64,000 bases of DNA from Bradysia coprophila. Lineage: Eukaryota; Arthropoda; Insecta; Diptera; Sciaridae. Shown here one piece after another: positions 1 through 11,716 of this stretch (its first letter is position 1; each line of letters opens with the position of its first letter). Under the pieces are notes generated by a model. That model ran no database searches, was not told the origin of the DNA, and worked only from the letters and a program-made list of their open reading frames with translations. The position numbers and the translations under genes are program-made. The DNA is taken from NCBI RefSeq assembly GCF_014529535.1, contig NW_023503509.1, positions 1,178,001 through 1,242,000 on the forward strand. Reading direction: 5' to 3'.

Positions 1-557
1 GAAAAAACCAAAATGTGAAATTTAACTCAACTGAAACCTAATAAATGAGTCCGTTCGATTTGATTTTAAGTAATATGCCAACAACCAAAAAATTGATGTG
101 ATTTTATGAAATTTTATTACAAACTAAAAAGAAGGTGGAGATGAGGGAAAATGATTCACAAGAAGATGAAGAATAATTACCTATTTTGTGTTACATTTAT
201 AAATTTATGCATGTTAATCATATCAATTATATTTGAAAAAGAGAATGAAAAAAATTATGAATAAAATGCTTCCAAGTAATTCTATTTCAACGTTCAATAA
301 AAAACCAAAATCGTTTCAATTTCTCGTCGGCCCGAGGTCCTTTTATTCATCGTTACTTCATTATGCTATTTTACTTTACGAGCAAGGATTTAAAGAATTT
401 TCATTAGTGATGGAAGAGCCTCATTACTTCACCAGTAAAGTAAAAGTTAATAGACTACACGCAACTTTGAGTCCCTAATGAGCCAACGATTTGATTAATA
501 TTACCAGATTCGAAAAAAATCATTTGTTCTACGAAATTCGTTGTTAGGCCCTAGATA
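1..557. other. AT-rich intergenic DNA, no gene seen
   Basis: AT-rich sequence. An 81-codon open frame at 233-478 is lysine-rich at its start, has no recognisable domain, signal peptide or splice context, and is of a length expected by chance. I see no gene here. Confidence 0.5.
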
Positions 558-748
558 CAATGAAACTACAAACCAGATATGGTCTGTCCATATAAACCGG
601 TGGAAATAGCGATTTTATATAAACAAACTCACCTTTCAATGAAATTCATTGAGAGGTGAGTTTGTTTATATGAAGTCACTATTTCCTCCTCTCCATATAA
701 ATTTTGACATTAGACGCATTAGACCATATCTAGAGTATATTTTCATTG
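558..748. mobile_element. hAT-type MITE, copy 1 (191 bp foldback)
   Basis: The ends are CAATGAAAC and TTCATTG, with long inverted arms meeting near 640 (CTCACCT/AGGTGAG core). The flanks are CCTAGATA on the left and CCTAGAAG on the right, an 8-bp target duplication with two changes. A second copy at 7122-7292 shares ends and core and has a perfect 8-bp duplication. Eight-bp duplications are typical of the hAT superfamily. It is non-coding. Confidence 0.75.
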
Positions 749-974
749 CCTAGAAGGACCCTAACGAAGATTAGTGTAGTAGATCGAAGTTGTCTACGCT
801 GCAGATTTAATATCATGCATGAGATATGTTATTTCCGTATGACCACTTTCATATCTCTTAAAATTGGAAATTCCTAATTATGTCCTATCAAAATTGCTTC
901 TTTTTGTTTCTTTTTGCAATCACATGATTCTTGACCTTTGACTAATATTATGAGAATAAATTCATGTTCGCTAG

Positions 975-1011
975 TATATTAAGGAGTGCTCTTCAGCAAT
1001 GATATTCAATT
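975..1011 (+). promoter_or_regulatory. Core promoter (TATA and initiator) of the small secreted-protein gene
   Basis: TATATTAA at 975-982 is followed by an initiator-like TCAATT at 1006-1011, with its A about 31 bp after the start of the TATA motif. This is the normal insect spacing. The next ATG of a real-looking protein is at 1110. It is a motif match only. Confidence 0.5.
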
Positions 1012-1109
1012 AACAGCAGTCGCAGTCAGTCATTTAAACGCAACATTTAAAAAAAAAATCGTGAACGAAATTCATCCGTTAAAGGACCTTCTAAAGCCAA
1101 ACGAACAAA

Positions 1110-1379
1110 ATGAAAATCACTCAGTTGATAGTCTTGTGCCTGATGGCCGTTTTGGTTGGTGTGACTCATTCTGCCGCGAATGGTACACCTGGTGAAAGTG
1201 ATTCAAATCCAGCCACCAATCCAAATCAGCTAACTGATTGCTTCTATTCATCAATGGTATATTGCTGGATTTTTGGAGAACCACCTTATCGCGTTTCCAA
1301 AGTTGGCCTAACCAAGGATCGTATTTTTGAGCTTGGTCAATTGGCAATCAATTTGTTTGCTGCTAAAAAAGCTGGCTAA
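1110..1379 (+). CDS. Small secreted protein, 89 aa, unknown family
   Basis: Single-exon reading frame. Residues 1 to about 22 form a signal peptide: MKITQ, a hydrophobic core LIVLCLMAVLVGV, then a cleavage-like THSAANG. The predicted mature chain is about 67 residues with a Gly/Ser/Asn/Pro-rich N-terminal stretch and only two cysteines (C44 and C52), which could form one disulfide, followed by a short helix-prone tail ending AAKKAG. A TATA box and initiator lie about 100 bp upstream, and an ATTAAA poly(A)-like signal lies near 1460. I do not recognise the family. Small secreted peptides of this kind in flies include salivary, seminal and immune-induced products, but nothing in the sequence selects among them. 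A minus-strand frame and a second plus frame over the same bases are shadows. Confidence 0.6.
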   Translation: MKITQLIVLCLMAVLVGVTHSAANGTPGESDSNPATNPNQLTDCFYSSMVYCWIFGEPPYRVSKVGLTKDRIFELGQLAINLFAAKKAG

Positions 1380-1664
1380 AATAGAGCCCAGCCATCGTAT
1401 TTTTTTTTTGTTTTTGAAGGAATTGGATTATTGTAATTTTTTAATTTTTTTCTTATCGTAATTAAATGCTTTTCTAGGGGAAATTGACAAAGAGTTTTTA
1501 AGTGTAAGGGCAAAGTATTTAACAGTGGTCGTACTCTATTTCATCTTGTTGTATATTGAGGTATTGCAATTACCTTCAATATCGTTTTTTTTTAATTACC
1601 GGTGAATTTTTATTGAATGTAAGCAGTCGACAGCTTACAAATAGAGTACTATTTTGCATGAAAT

Positions 1665-1826
1665 CAACGCACTTCAAGCAAAAGTGCTATTAATGACAGC
1701 TGCCAAATAGAGTACTGCTTTGTATGAAAAAAGTGTCCGAATGTTTTTACAGTGCCAAGATTGGTTCGATACATTGTCCTGTTTCAGTACCCTATTTAGA
1801 GTACCACTTATGCTTGAAGTGCGTTC
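1665..1826. mobile_element. Foldback MITE with AACGCACTTCAAGCA termini, copy 1
   Basis: Perfect 15-bp inverted termini lie at 1666-1680 and 1811-1825. Inside are inverted 'AGAGTACT/AGTACTCT'-like segments. A second full copy lies at 47434-47597 with the same termini and interior, and a lone end is at about 2058-2075. The left flank (1630-1665) carries a diverged duplicate of the internal GTACT segment. No clear target duplication is visible. Confidence 0.7.
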
Positions 1827-2541
1827 ATGTAAGTTGTAATACCAATTGTGCTTGAGACTCATGCGTTTTAAATTTTTTCACATATGGTTTTGTGTAAAAT
1901 GTAACTTAATGCTCTTAGACGCGAGATCACATCTTTTTCTCTAAAGTGTACACAGTGAAGAATAAAATTGAAAATTTGAAACAAACGGACTTTAATGAAG
2001 TAGGTGCTCAAATTCAGTCTTTAACAAATTGAGGAAAAAATCAAAACTCAATCCAACGCACTTCAAGCATGAATGGTACTCTAGATTAGGCACTGAACTG
2101 GCGGGATATATCTTCAAGTTTTTGACTGATTTATATTACCAACTTACCGAAGAAATCTTTCGAGATTTTTTAGTATTTCGATCGAATTTCGAGGTTTTAA
2201 GCTGAAAAAAAAACCTTCAACTTCCGCCATTTTTTTCGGTCATTTTGGATTTTTTGTCAACAAAAAAATTATTCTAAAAAAAAACTTTGGACATTTAGGC
2301 ATTAAAATTCAGTGAAGTGACCCCGGCGGAACAAGTGAGCTGCCAGCGTTACCCCCGATGATTTTGGAATCAGCATTCCATACAGATCACAATAAAATCA
2401 TAAAGTCAATTTTATCTTAATTTGCACAATGTTTTACCACTATTAACAACCTTTCATGTTTCCTTGTACAAATAGTTTGATGGGGAAGACCACTATTTTT
2501 GTAATAAAATCTTCATTCTACGAAGTCGAAATTTTTCATGT

Positions 2542-3531
2542 TACAATTGTTAAAAGTTTCCTACATGCAGAATAAGCACCAGCTGATCTACTAACACACA
2601 CTTACCGTATGATAAACAATCAAAACACATTCTGAACAATGTGTTTACTTCAATCATACGTGTTATGTGCGCGCATAGATGACGTTAACATAGAAATGCA
2701 CTGTGTGTAGGTTGTCTTTGAATTGTATACAATACAAAGTGTTTTTGTGCGGAATTCCACGAGTGATTCCACTGAATGAAATGACTTCAATCAAGTAACC
2801 TCTTAAAATGAAACTGGTCAAAGGTGGTCATTCCGCACACTCCCATCTGTGGTTTTCGGACGAAGAGAGGACACCACACATATCAAGTCCACGTTCATAA
2901 ATTATCGATTTTCTTGATGTAAGAATTGTCAATGCCAGATGCAGACCCCTGATTATCAATTGACTTTTCTCCCATCATTTCAATTTTTCGTCTTGCCAAT
3001 GCCGGATTCAAATCCCCCGTTATACATTGACTATGAGATTGAACCAATTCTTCACGGAATGACCAGACCCTCTGTCGATTGTGCAAACATTTTATTCGTT
3101 GACCCGAATCTTCTTTCGTAGTCAATCGTCACGGATTGCATCAATTTTTAGGAATGACCAAACTCTTCACAGGATTAGTCCAAACTCTTTCATCATTCCA
3201 GTGTAACTGAACCGATCCTGTCTGGGCCAACCGATTCTAAAATTTCGAATTTGGCGACCGAGAATAAAAAAGTCAGAATAAACATGAACGTTGAAAGGGC
3301 AACACGCCCGAAATAAGTGTTTCATTCTCAGTAGAAAGAATTTAGCTTTCTCGCACTGTGATGTGCGGGGAGAATATCCCTTTCAGTGGCTACATTTCTG
3401 TTATTAGTGTAGCTGAGCCGACCGACTTCTAAAATTTCGAACAGTTTTTGTTTGTACACCAGGTGGTGATATTTAGCTGGTGATATTTAGCTGGTGCTTA
3501 TTCTGCACATAGGAAACTTTTAACAATTGTA
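2542..3531. mobile_element. Non-coding element with about 42-bp inverted ends
   Basis: The left end (2542-2583, starting TACAATTGTTAAAAG) and the right end (3490-3531) are inverted copies with about two mismatches, enclosing 0.9 kb. Inside are two direct copies of a segment containing CCGACTTCTAAAATTTCGAA-like sequence (about 3210-3250 and 3410-3446). No substantial reading frame is present. The superfamily is unknown because no target duplication is resolved. ACAATTGT itself is palindromic. Confidence 0.6.
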
Positions 3532-4149
3532 TTTGAAGATGACGCATTCCCTTGAAATGGGCGAAATCCTGAATTTGCTAAGCCCCAAATGTCAGCCCTT
3601 CTAAGTGAATGCGTTAACGCAGCGTAATTTTAGGAGTTTTGGGAGATTTTAGTAGCAATATCAAAATTTTGGTAGATTTTAGGAGGTGAGGGAGGCCAGG
3701 ATCTGTATGTAAATCTCGGCTAAGTCAGAGAGCCCAAACTCCTTCAACTGCATTTTAACAAACAACAAAAGAAACTCAAGTTTTTTAATTCGATAAATTT
3801 CCATCTTTTATTTCTAGAGAAATTTTCTTTTTTTAAAAAAAATAATTAAAATTGCGGTCTGTTTGCCATCAAACAGGACAAATGTGTAAATGTTTGAATC
3901 AACTTAACAATAAAATCGTTCATCACTTTAAAATGTTCATTAAAAAAAAAAAAATCTAATTCAGAAGCCATCAAAGGTAATGCCGCGACAGCGTTTTAAG
4001 TATAGTAGCACGCGTGCGTGCTTCATCTGAACATGGTGTTATAGTCACAGCATTATCGAATTTGTACCGGAGCTTCTTGCATACGAATCTTACGGCTTAA
4101 ATTAAATTGATTTCCGAAGAATATTCCAACTTTAATAAAACTTAAAACT
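3532..4149. other. Intergenic DNA and 3' flank of dyskerin
   Basis: No coding frame. A minus-strand AATAAA (plus strand 3807-3812) lies about 340 bp beyond the dyskerin stop and could be its poly(A) signal. The rest is AT-rich. Confidence 0.4.
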
Positions 4150-6712
4150 CTATTCTTCTTCCTGAGACTTGTCTTTGTCCTTGTCCTTTTTCTTCTTTTT
4201 CTTTTTCTCCTTCTTTTCGCCATTTTCACCCTCGCACGTAACTGCCAACGGTTCGGTCAACGTGACATCCGCTTGTGGTTGCTCCTCTTCTTCCGGATTG
4301 GCTTTCTTTTTCTTCTTTTTCTTCTTCTCTGATTTTTCTTCCGGTGCTATCGCCGAATCGTTCAGTGAATCGTCACCGACACTGAGTTTTCGCTGTAACA
4401 ATACAAACATAATCGACCGTTAATAAAGTACCGACAGAAATGCCGTCTATTCAAAATGGGGATCTTCGATTCCATTCAGTAAGACCAATCGATAAACGAA
4501 TCATTGATTGTCATTCGAAAAAGATTATTCATCACAAAGGACCGTCAGATCAAACAACAACAAAAAATTTGGAAAATTTACAACAGAAAAATTACCTTGC
4601 TTGTGGTCTCATCCGATGCGGGTGTTGTCGGTTCAGTTTTTGTGCCATTTGTACGGTAATCGACGAAACTGGTCAACCATTCTTTGGGCGTATTTTCATT
4701 CGGTCTGCCGAATTTATCCAATTTGCCGGCCGTTATCAGCGATTTCTTTTGCGATGCCTTCGGTCCGAGACCCCATTTTCGCGGATATGTATCACGTTCC
4801 ATAATGACTCGTTTAATTTTAGCACAGACTCCATGATCGCAACTCGCCATAGTGGCAGTGGTCATTTGAGCAATGGCTGTACGAAATGAAGCAGAATGTT
4901 AGCAATCGGGTCTCGTTTCGGTAAACGTTCAATTCGAACGAAAAAATGTTTGCTTTGAGCTAATGAGACCGGTTGGTGTTGCACGCACACCCGATTCACA
5001 GTGATCACAAAATCGAAACGAGTCGCCTGCGGAGAATTGATTGAACGAGTGAACAAAACTACTCGTTCGCTCAATTCTATGCAGATTGTCTTTCTCTGTT
5101 GTGATGTGCATGTAGAATTAATTCCTCAGGCAGTACGTTAAACAACACGGTCGTTCGCTCAAAGAATTTTGAATTTTTGTCATCAGTTCGATAAGTCTAA
5201 TCAGCCTCGATCATATCTTGGTGATAATAGGTTAAGTTCATCATAACAAAAAATTCGCGCAGAAATTTACGGAAATTTTAAATGCATCGGAAAACTCACC
5301 TAGAGCAATCGCTTCTCCTTTGGTGGTGACCAGAACGATTTCCTCGTCCATTTCGATACCGTCTTCATAGCGCAACACACCGGGCAACATAATCTTGGCA
5401 CCGTAGCACACAGCATTCACCGAACTGTCTTTCATAATGATTCGTTTATGGTTAATGAGCAGCCCCTCCAACGGCCGAATGACTCGTCGCAACAGACTTT
5501 CGTCTTTGTGATTATCATACAAGTACATGGCATCCATAACATCGTGCATCGTCACCAAACCGTCCTTTTCGTGTTGGATACCAGATCGTACACGACGCAA
5601 TTCCAACATCTGGCCACCGACACCCAGCACAAGCCCCAAATGCACGCACATCGTTCGAATGTATGATCCAGCCTCACAGCTCACCCAAAAAACACCCATA
5701 TTTCGTTCCATATCGTAATCGCACAGTTTACTGTCGTACACACTGCGGACGCGAAGCTGTCGCTTGACGGCTGATATCAACGGAGGTCTCTGGAATAGGG
5801 CACCGCGTAATTTCTCCAATCCTTGTTCGACTTTCGCCCGAGATTCGACGGGACCGTGTAATTTGAATACGGCCACGTACTCTTTGCCGGCGCTCTGTTG
5901 CGATTTGACGAGACGCGTTGCACGATCAATGCAAACGATAAGACAACCTGCAAAGCAAACATGACTTTAACACCCCGAGTTCGACCCGATGAAGGACGCT
6001 CCGATTGTATACCTGTTGTTTTCGGATCCAATGTGCCGGAATGGCCAGTCTTTTCCACTTTTAAAATACGTTTCAGCCAAGCCACTATTTCATGCGAACC
6101 TATAGAAGATTCAAATGTCAGTATTGCCGGGCCCGGTCGTTTATCAGTTCGTTTAGTGGTAAATTACTTGGATTTGCCGGTTTGTCCAGATTGATGTAAC
6201 CGGATTTGATGTATTCTGTTATGTCGCGATTCAACGGTGATGCACCGTTCGGCAGCGGCGTGTAATGATTGGTGCGGATGTTCAATTTATCGAAATTTTT
6301 CAACAACAGTGGCCATTGGGACGTGTCTAGTTTAGCAACCTTATCGGAAGGTTTGATTTTGAAATCGCCGGATTTTTGGATTTCGCCCAGATCCATTGGT
6401 TCCGACTTAATTTCCACAACTGAGCTATCGAGCGATTTCGATTTTTTCTTCTTTTTTTTCTCGACAATCATTTCTACAAACACGGAAAACACAAAAAAAA
6501 ATTTAACATCGGAAAAAAATCGACGAATGTAAGGTTATGTGTTGCAATCAAGCCAGAACGCGTGTGTTCAACTCACGTCGACACCGAATTTATTGATTTA
6601 TTTCAAATGACTACGATCGGAACTATTCTTATCGGAATTATTAAGATGTAATTGATCCATTTTCGTTGAAAAAGTATCGATTTTCTGTTTATAATTTACC
6701 TGTATCTGCCAT
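4150..6712 (-). CDS. Nop60B: Dyskerin, H/ACA RNP pseudouridine synthase (Nop60B/DKC1)
   Basis: Catalytic subunit of H/ACA ribonucleoproteins, which pseudouridylate rRNA and snRNA in nucleolus and Cajal bodies. Six coding exons on the minus strand join in frame at GT-AG sites: 6712-6700, 6473-6168, 6099-6013, 5947-5300, 4876-4596 and 4392-4150, giving about 525 aa (human about 514). In order: an acidic and lysine-rich N-terminus; the dyskerin-like segment ([14 protein letters not shown]); the TruB domain with GHSGTLDPK, whose Asp131 is the expected catalytic residue; a PUA-region block ([17 protein letters not shown]); [11 protein letters not shown]; and a C-terminal tail of alternating lysine and acidic runs, as in nuclear-localised dyskerins. 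The first coding exon is 13 nt (MADT plus one base), so an N-terminus started in exon 2 would be wrong. No frame break was seen. Confidence 0.95.
5171..5256 (-). ncRNA. Candidate box C/D snoRNA in dyskerin intron 4
   Basis: On the host-gene strand a perfect C box ATGATGA (5238-5244) and a D box CTGA (5183-5186) are 51 nt apart. They are bracketed by complementary ends: GAATTTTTTGT at 5256-5246 pairs with ACAAAAATTC at 5180-5171. A D'-like CTGA (minus strand, near 5200) lies just upstream of D. Dyskerin genes commonly host intronic snoRNAs: human DKC1 carries H/ACA RNAs and Drosophila minifly/Nop60B hosts an H/ACA cluster. I could not assign a target RNA, and C' is not clear. A second CTGATGA overlaps the D box, so an alternative pairing is possible. 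Confidence 0.5.
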
Positions 6713-7121
6713 AGTTCTCAAAAAATTTTGTCTACAACGTGCTTTCGGCTGGCGAAACTTCAAATGGAAAGAGTATGTCGGAATGTCGTACGGAGGATGT
6801 CAAAAAAAATGTGTGTGCGCCGACGTACAGGCACATATCGGACATAACCGACATAACCGACATAACGAAGAAATGCGCTCCATCTATTCAGTAAACCTCA
6901 TACCATTTTTAAAAACGATGCGATATGGATAAAAATCTGGTTTTAATTATCGACGCTACAACACGCTAAATTGACTAAAATCAATTGTAAAAAAGAGATA
7001 TGTAAATGCTGTTTGGAAACTAAAGATCAAAAAGATTTTTGTGTTACATTTTCTGGCACTACTTATTTGTGAACCAACTTCACTGCCAAAAATACACTAC
7101 ATGGAGTGAAGTTATTTAAAC
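6713..7121. other. 5' flank of dyskerin
   Basis: Contains the probable dyskerin promoter (minus strand). A short tandem of CGACATAAC (three copies, about 6839-6865) is the only visible structure. An 88-codon plus frame over this stretch has no recognisable features and is not called. Confidence 0.35.
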
Positions 7122-7292
7122 CAATGAAACTATAAACCAGGTATGGTCAATTCATACAAACCGGAGGACATAGCGATTTCATATAAACAAACTCACCTCT
7201 CATGGGAGGTGAGTTTCTTTATATGAAATCGCTATGTCCTCCGCTCCATCCAAAGTATGACATTCGACCATACCTTGTGTTGACGTTCATTG
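7122..7292. mobile_element. hAT-type MITE, copy 2 (171 bp foldback)
   Basis: CAATGAAAC starts the element and TTCATTG ends it. It is flanked by the perfect 8-bp duplication ATTTAAAC at 7114-7121 and 7293-7300. The inner arms ATAGCGATTTCATATAAA and their complement fold on a CATGGG loop. Same family as 558-748. Confidence 0.85.
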
Positions 7293-7805
7293 ATTTAAAC
7301 GGAAAATTGAGCGTATATAAGTAAATAATTGTGGCGTCTCTACAGGCGAACCGAGGTTCATATACGCAAATAACTATTGATAGCGTCATTACGAGATTTC
7401 GTTTCCTCTCCGTTGCTCCCTGTTTGTTCCTTGTGAAACAAATATGTGTCACTGAATTATTTTTGGTATCGGGGAATCTGGCACACGGTGCCAAAAGAAC
7501 ACACTTTTAAACTAAGTCATAGGTGAAAACGTACACGGAAGTTTATTGCTGCAAATGCTTTTTAGCCATGTCATCGACTTCATGACTCCTTTTACAAAAT
7601 TTTGGTATCGAAAAATCGTGTGCAAGTTGAAAAATACGTTGTTTTAACGCAGTGTGCCAAATTACCCCACGCCTTATTTTTTTATGAACAAACTTCACTC
7701 CTGTGCCATTTCATGGGAATGAACCAATGTGAAGTTGTTACACAAAAAATAGTCCAGCGAGAATGAAGTACTATAATAAAATGTTGCGCCTCTACAGGCC
7801 AACCG

Positions 7806-7867
7806 AAATCGCTATTTCCTCCGGTTTACATGGACAGAACATACCAGTTTTGTACTTTCATTGAAAA
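7806..7867. mobile_element. End fragment of the same hAT-type MITE
   Basis: AAATCGCTATTTCCTCCGG through TTCATTG matches one arm of the elements at 558-748 and 7122-7292. Only this half is present. The preceding CTCTACAGGC motif also occurs at about 7338, hinting at an older repeat around it. Confidence 0.6.
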
Positions 7868-8082
7868 AGATTACCTCATGCAATGAATATATTGTGAAAA
7901 TTGTTCTCACTCAGTCACTCAGTAATGCTCAAATTCACAATCTATTACTTTCGCAACCAATGTAATCTCCTTGTACGTCTTGTAAACATAAAATTAGTTT
8001 AAACCAGGGAAGTAATAGAAAATGGACTTTCCGTCCCTAGGGAAAAGTCTCCCCTCATTCCTAAAGGAAAACGTCATACTAC

Positions 8083-8193
8083 ACTTGGGAAATAATTTGA
8101 TATTTCGTATCACGATGAGTAAAAGTACCTCCGGCTAAAGCCCTCGGACACTTTTACTCATCTGGATACGAAATATCAAATTGCTTCCCTAGT
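8083..8193. repeat. Foldback repeat, 44-bp arms
   Basis: Left arm 8083-8126 and right arm 8150-8193 are inverted copies containing TTTGATATTTCGTAT and GATGAGTAAAAGT. The loop contains CTCCGGCTAAAGCCCTCGG. It is non-coding. Confidence 0.65.
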
Positions 8194-8640
8194 ATAGTAA
8201 TATACTAAAATAAGTCGATCTTCGTTTTTAGCAAGTAAGTTCTGAAAGAAAAGGTTAAGATACTCTCGAAAGCCATCAAAATTTGAAGGGTTCAGGTGAT
8301 GGTAAACGGTACTAAGTGCGAGAATTGATTTAACTGATGACCTAAATGTTAAAAAACTTGGACTAATAAAACCATACGATCAATCAATCATTTTTAAATC
8401 GTTCTTGTGACATCATTAAGTTTTCGAATACAAGTTTTCTAACTAATTGGAATGTATAATTGGACAAGACATAACAGTATTAGCTTTCTTGGATTTTTTT
8501 CTTGGGAAGATGTATCTCACGAATAAGACATATTAAATAAAATGCATGAGCTAAGGCGTGATCCTTAAATTATGTAAGGCGAAGGAGCCATTGATAGGTC
8601 AGAAGATTTTGTTATACAATAGTTATTTATATCACTTGGA

Positions 8641-9115
8641 TTCTTCTTCTTCTTCTTCTTTTTCAGCCTGTTTCTATCCACTGCTGGATGTAGGCCTCTC
8701 CAACTTCTTTCCATTTCGTACGATCCATTGCCATTTGCTGCCAGTTTGTACCTGCAATATTCTTAATTCCGTTTGTCCATCTCTCTGGTGGTCTACCTAT
8801 AGCTCGTCTTTTATATGGTCGCCAGTTCATCTTTTTGGTCCAACGTTCGTCTGTCCTTCTTGCAATATGTCCCGCCCAGCTCCATTTCAGAGATGCTATT
8901 CTTTCCATGACATCAACGACCCTGGTTTGTTGTCGAATCCATTGATTCGTCATTCTGTCTCTGAGTGTTATTCCAAGCATACTCCGTTCCATGGCTCTTT
9001 GTGTCACTCTCAATTTATCTTCGGATGCTTTCGTTAAAGTTAACGTTTCCGCTCCATAAGTGAGCACTGGAAGGACACAAGTGTCGAAAACTTTGCGTTT
9101 CAGACTATTATTCAT
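8641..9115 (-). mobile_element. Non-LTR retrotransposon 3' end (RTE-like), 5' truncated
   Basis: The minus strand encodes 150 aa of the C-terminal region typical of insect endonuclease-reverse transcriptases: a VLPVLTYGAETLTLT block, QRAMERSMLGITLRDR, IASLKWSWAGHIARR and GRPPERW, ending at IQQWIETG. The frame is open throughout. Just after the stop, on the element strand, is a (GAA)n run (8641-8660), which fits the short tandem-repeat tails of RTE-type elements. The reverse transcriptase core and endonuclease are missing, so it is a dead 5'-truncated insertion. The clade assignment is from memory of family motifs and is less certain than the class. Confidence 0.8.
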
Positions 9116-9173
9116 ATTGCTTTTGAAAATTAGTCTGAGCTTTCCGAACGCTGCCCATGCAAGACCAATCCGT

Positions 9174-9289
9174 GGATTGAAACCACGAAATTACAGTATA
9201 CGTGTGAATTCGTATACCGAGAGAATAATTTTTGCGTAAGTATGTATGTTTCGTCGAGACGAAGTCGAGTGATTGAGTGGTTTCAATCC
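9174..9289. repeat. Small element with GGATTGAAACCAC inverted ends
   Basis: GGATTGAAACCAC at 9174-9186 and its complement at 9277-9289 bound 116 bp. A related 'AAACCACGAAATT-CAGTATA' segment occurs at about 43325. It is non-coding. Confidence 0.5.
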
Positions 9290-11402
9290 TGTGATGCACA
9301 CAATTTTACACTCGTCACACCATGAAATACACAAACAACAAAACCAAATATAATACACACCGTTCAAGGTTGAACTTGAATGTATATAAGAAGAATGAGA
9401 ATACAGAAAAACGAAACCGAAAATACGCGATATAAAGCCGAGTTGATCGTTCGATGTGCATCACACTACTCGTTTATACGAGGAGTAAGCTCCGCCTTCG
9501 TATCAAATTTTTCTCTTTGACGAATAACATAAACAAACTCCACCATTAAGGAAAACATCGCCTGGATCCCTAGGACTGTTTGCAAGGTCTGCTGAGAGAG
9601 AACTAAAAAAGTGTGGTTTCCGATATCTTTTGACGCGTGACAGTGTTTTCATGGTTTGGCGAGTGTAAAATATATAAAACTCTATTGAAGTTTTGTGATG
9701 GTTGGTCAGAAAATTTCAAATGGGTCTTACCGCTAACCTTGTCTTGCCCGCATCAGTCATACTCATAGTGTAATCAAAATCAATTGAAATTTAATATTTT
9801 TTTTAAATGTACCGCCAATAGCATGTTAACATTCGGTATACCAATCTATCAATACCAATCACTTTTGGAATGCGCTTCAATCGCTGGTGGATAAACAGTT
9901 TGTACAAGAAAATCCAACTTAACAAAGCGAAATTTTTTCAAATTTCGGAACTATTCGTATACCATTTTCAGCGGTTGAAGTGTCATCTGCTCGCCTCAGT
10001 CACTTTTCAGTTACAAAAGAGATTGACAATTCTTCAGTTCGTTGGTAACATCTGTACTGAAAGGATCTCCCTTTGTTTATTTTTCGAAAAATCAAATAAA
10101 AAAAAATTAAAAAATTTTGTTGAAATTTAAAAAATTTTTCCGTGATTGTGTTATTTATAAAATTTAATTATGAAATTCGAATAAGCACACAAGTAAGTGG
10201 GAAAGAAATGCTTCGGTATCGTCATCCGATTATATTTTGTGTCGATGCATGGTGGTTCAATTTTTTTTTACCTCTTGGGGCTCGTTTTGGCACTTCTTCA
10301 TGCTATAAAGTGCGAGCTTTCGATTCTGTTTTTGTATTGTGTATATTGTGTATGCATACGATAAATATATCGAGCAGAGCATAATAGCGATGAGTGTGAG
10401 AGAACGACAAAAAAAATTGTTTTTATCAGTGTTTTATGCAGGGTGACAATAAGTACATAATATATTGGAATCGGGATTAGAAATGTACTAAAAATTAATT
10501 AAATTCATCGATGAAGTAACGACAATGTTAAACGTATACTATATGTAGTGATGTGACGAAGAAAAATTTTTCGATTCTTTTCGATTATTTGTTTATGCCC
10601 CCCACCTAACAGTGTTTTGGTATATATTATTCGTATACGAAACGAATTTTCTGTTCAAATTAGTAGCTAGATGATTTCTTTAAGAGAGATAGAGAGCAGA
10701 ACTTGGAAGATATACTATTTTCGTTCGCGTTCTTTTCTAATTAAAAGGTGTCAAAACGTTTCGTGTGTATATTTTAAAGTTGATTATGCATATATGATAG
10801 AGTCGTCGAACAACAACACACCTCACACAGAAGGTATACATATACTATACTATGCGATCGTCATCGGCGTTTAGATTATATTTTAACTTTACTGTATTCA
10901 GTTTTAGCTTAACATCCGACAATGTATACCGTTTTCACGTTAGAATGGGAATCCGTTTTTCGTGTACACATTTCAGTTAATTGTTACAGTAATGGTGCTG
11001 TGCACTATAATTCATAAACGACCCTGTAAAGCTTTCAATTTAAAGAAGGGTGTCAGTTATTCTTCTCGATGTGTTTATTCAGCCTACAGACGTTGTTGGT
11101 TTGATGACGATAAAAATGTTTCAGTTCATGCATTCCCGTTTTCATTTTCATCCTTTGAGAAAACTGTGAAACAATCATTTAAGGCTTTTGCCTCGTCTGC
11201 TTGAATTAGACTATCCAGAGCTCATTGTCCATTGTTTGTCATCGTTGTACATAACAGATGACTGGCCATTTTCAAGTAGTTATTGAATTCACAGTGGGGG
11301 GTAGCAATGTCAACAATACAATTTGATTCACTTGCAGCCCTAACGTTGGAGCCCATTTTCCTTTATCACCAGGACTGCAGTGTAATAGTACATTGAATGA
11401 CA
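9290..11402. other. Long AT-rich intergenic stretch, no gene recognised
   Basis: Several 60-86-codon frames (for example 9870-10130 and 10962-11204) lack domains, signal peptides or splice context. No repeat structure was noticed. It could hold upstream non-coding exons or enhancers of the bin3 gene, but nothing in the sequence shows it. Confidence 0.4.
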
Positions 11403-11503
11403 AGGGGCGAAAGTAAAAAAATTCAACCGTGTGCGAGAGTTGGAGCCCGCGCCGAAGGCAAGGGCTCTAATCGCACAGGTTGAATTTTTTTACTTTTGCC
11501 CCG
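11403..11503. repeat. Foldback with GGGGCGAAAGT ends
   Basis: GGGGCGAAAGTAAAAAAATT near 11404 is mirrored by AATTTTTTTACTTTTGCCCC ending near 11500. Inside, CCGTGTGCGAG pairs with the CGCACAGG side. The ends resemble those of the larger element at 11763-12397, suggesting one family. Confidence 0.6.
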
Positions 11504-11716
11504 AGTCGTTCATACTATTTTTCATGCTTCGGGGCCGAAAATGAGGGCAATTTTTCGAATTTTCTCGGGTTTCCGGCCCTCTGCATGAAAACTCACATGT
11601 GCACCTGTTTGGGACGGTTGATTTAAGGCACTTTCGCTTGTAAGCCTCACTTCGTTCGGCCTACAATCCGCGAAATTGCCTAAAATCAATCGTCCAAAAC
11701 AGGTACACAAATGACT

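Noticed and set aside
233-478. 81-codon plus-strand frame
   Set aside because: No signal, domain or promoter; length expected by chance in AT-rich DNA.
4169-5111. Several plus- and minus-strand frames over the 3' part of dyskerin
   Set aside because: Shadows of dyskerin exons 5-6 or translations of intron 4; the spliced dyskerin frame accounts for the coding signal.
6838-6866. CGACATAAC triplication as a possible CRISPR-like or regulatory array
   Set aside because: Only three direct 9-bp units without spacers; most likely replication slippage.
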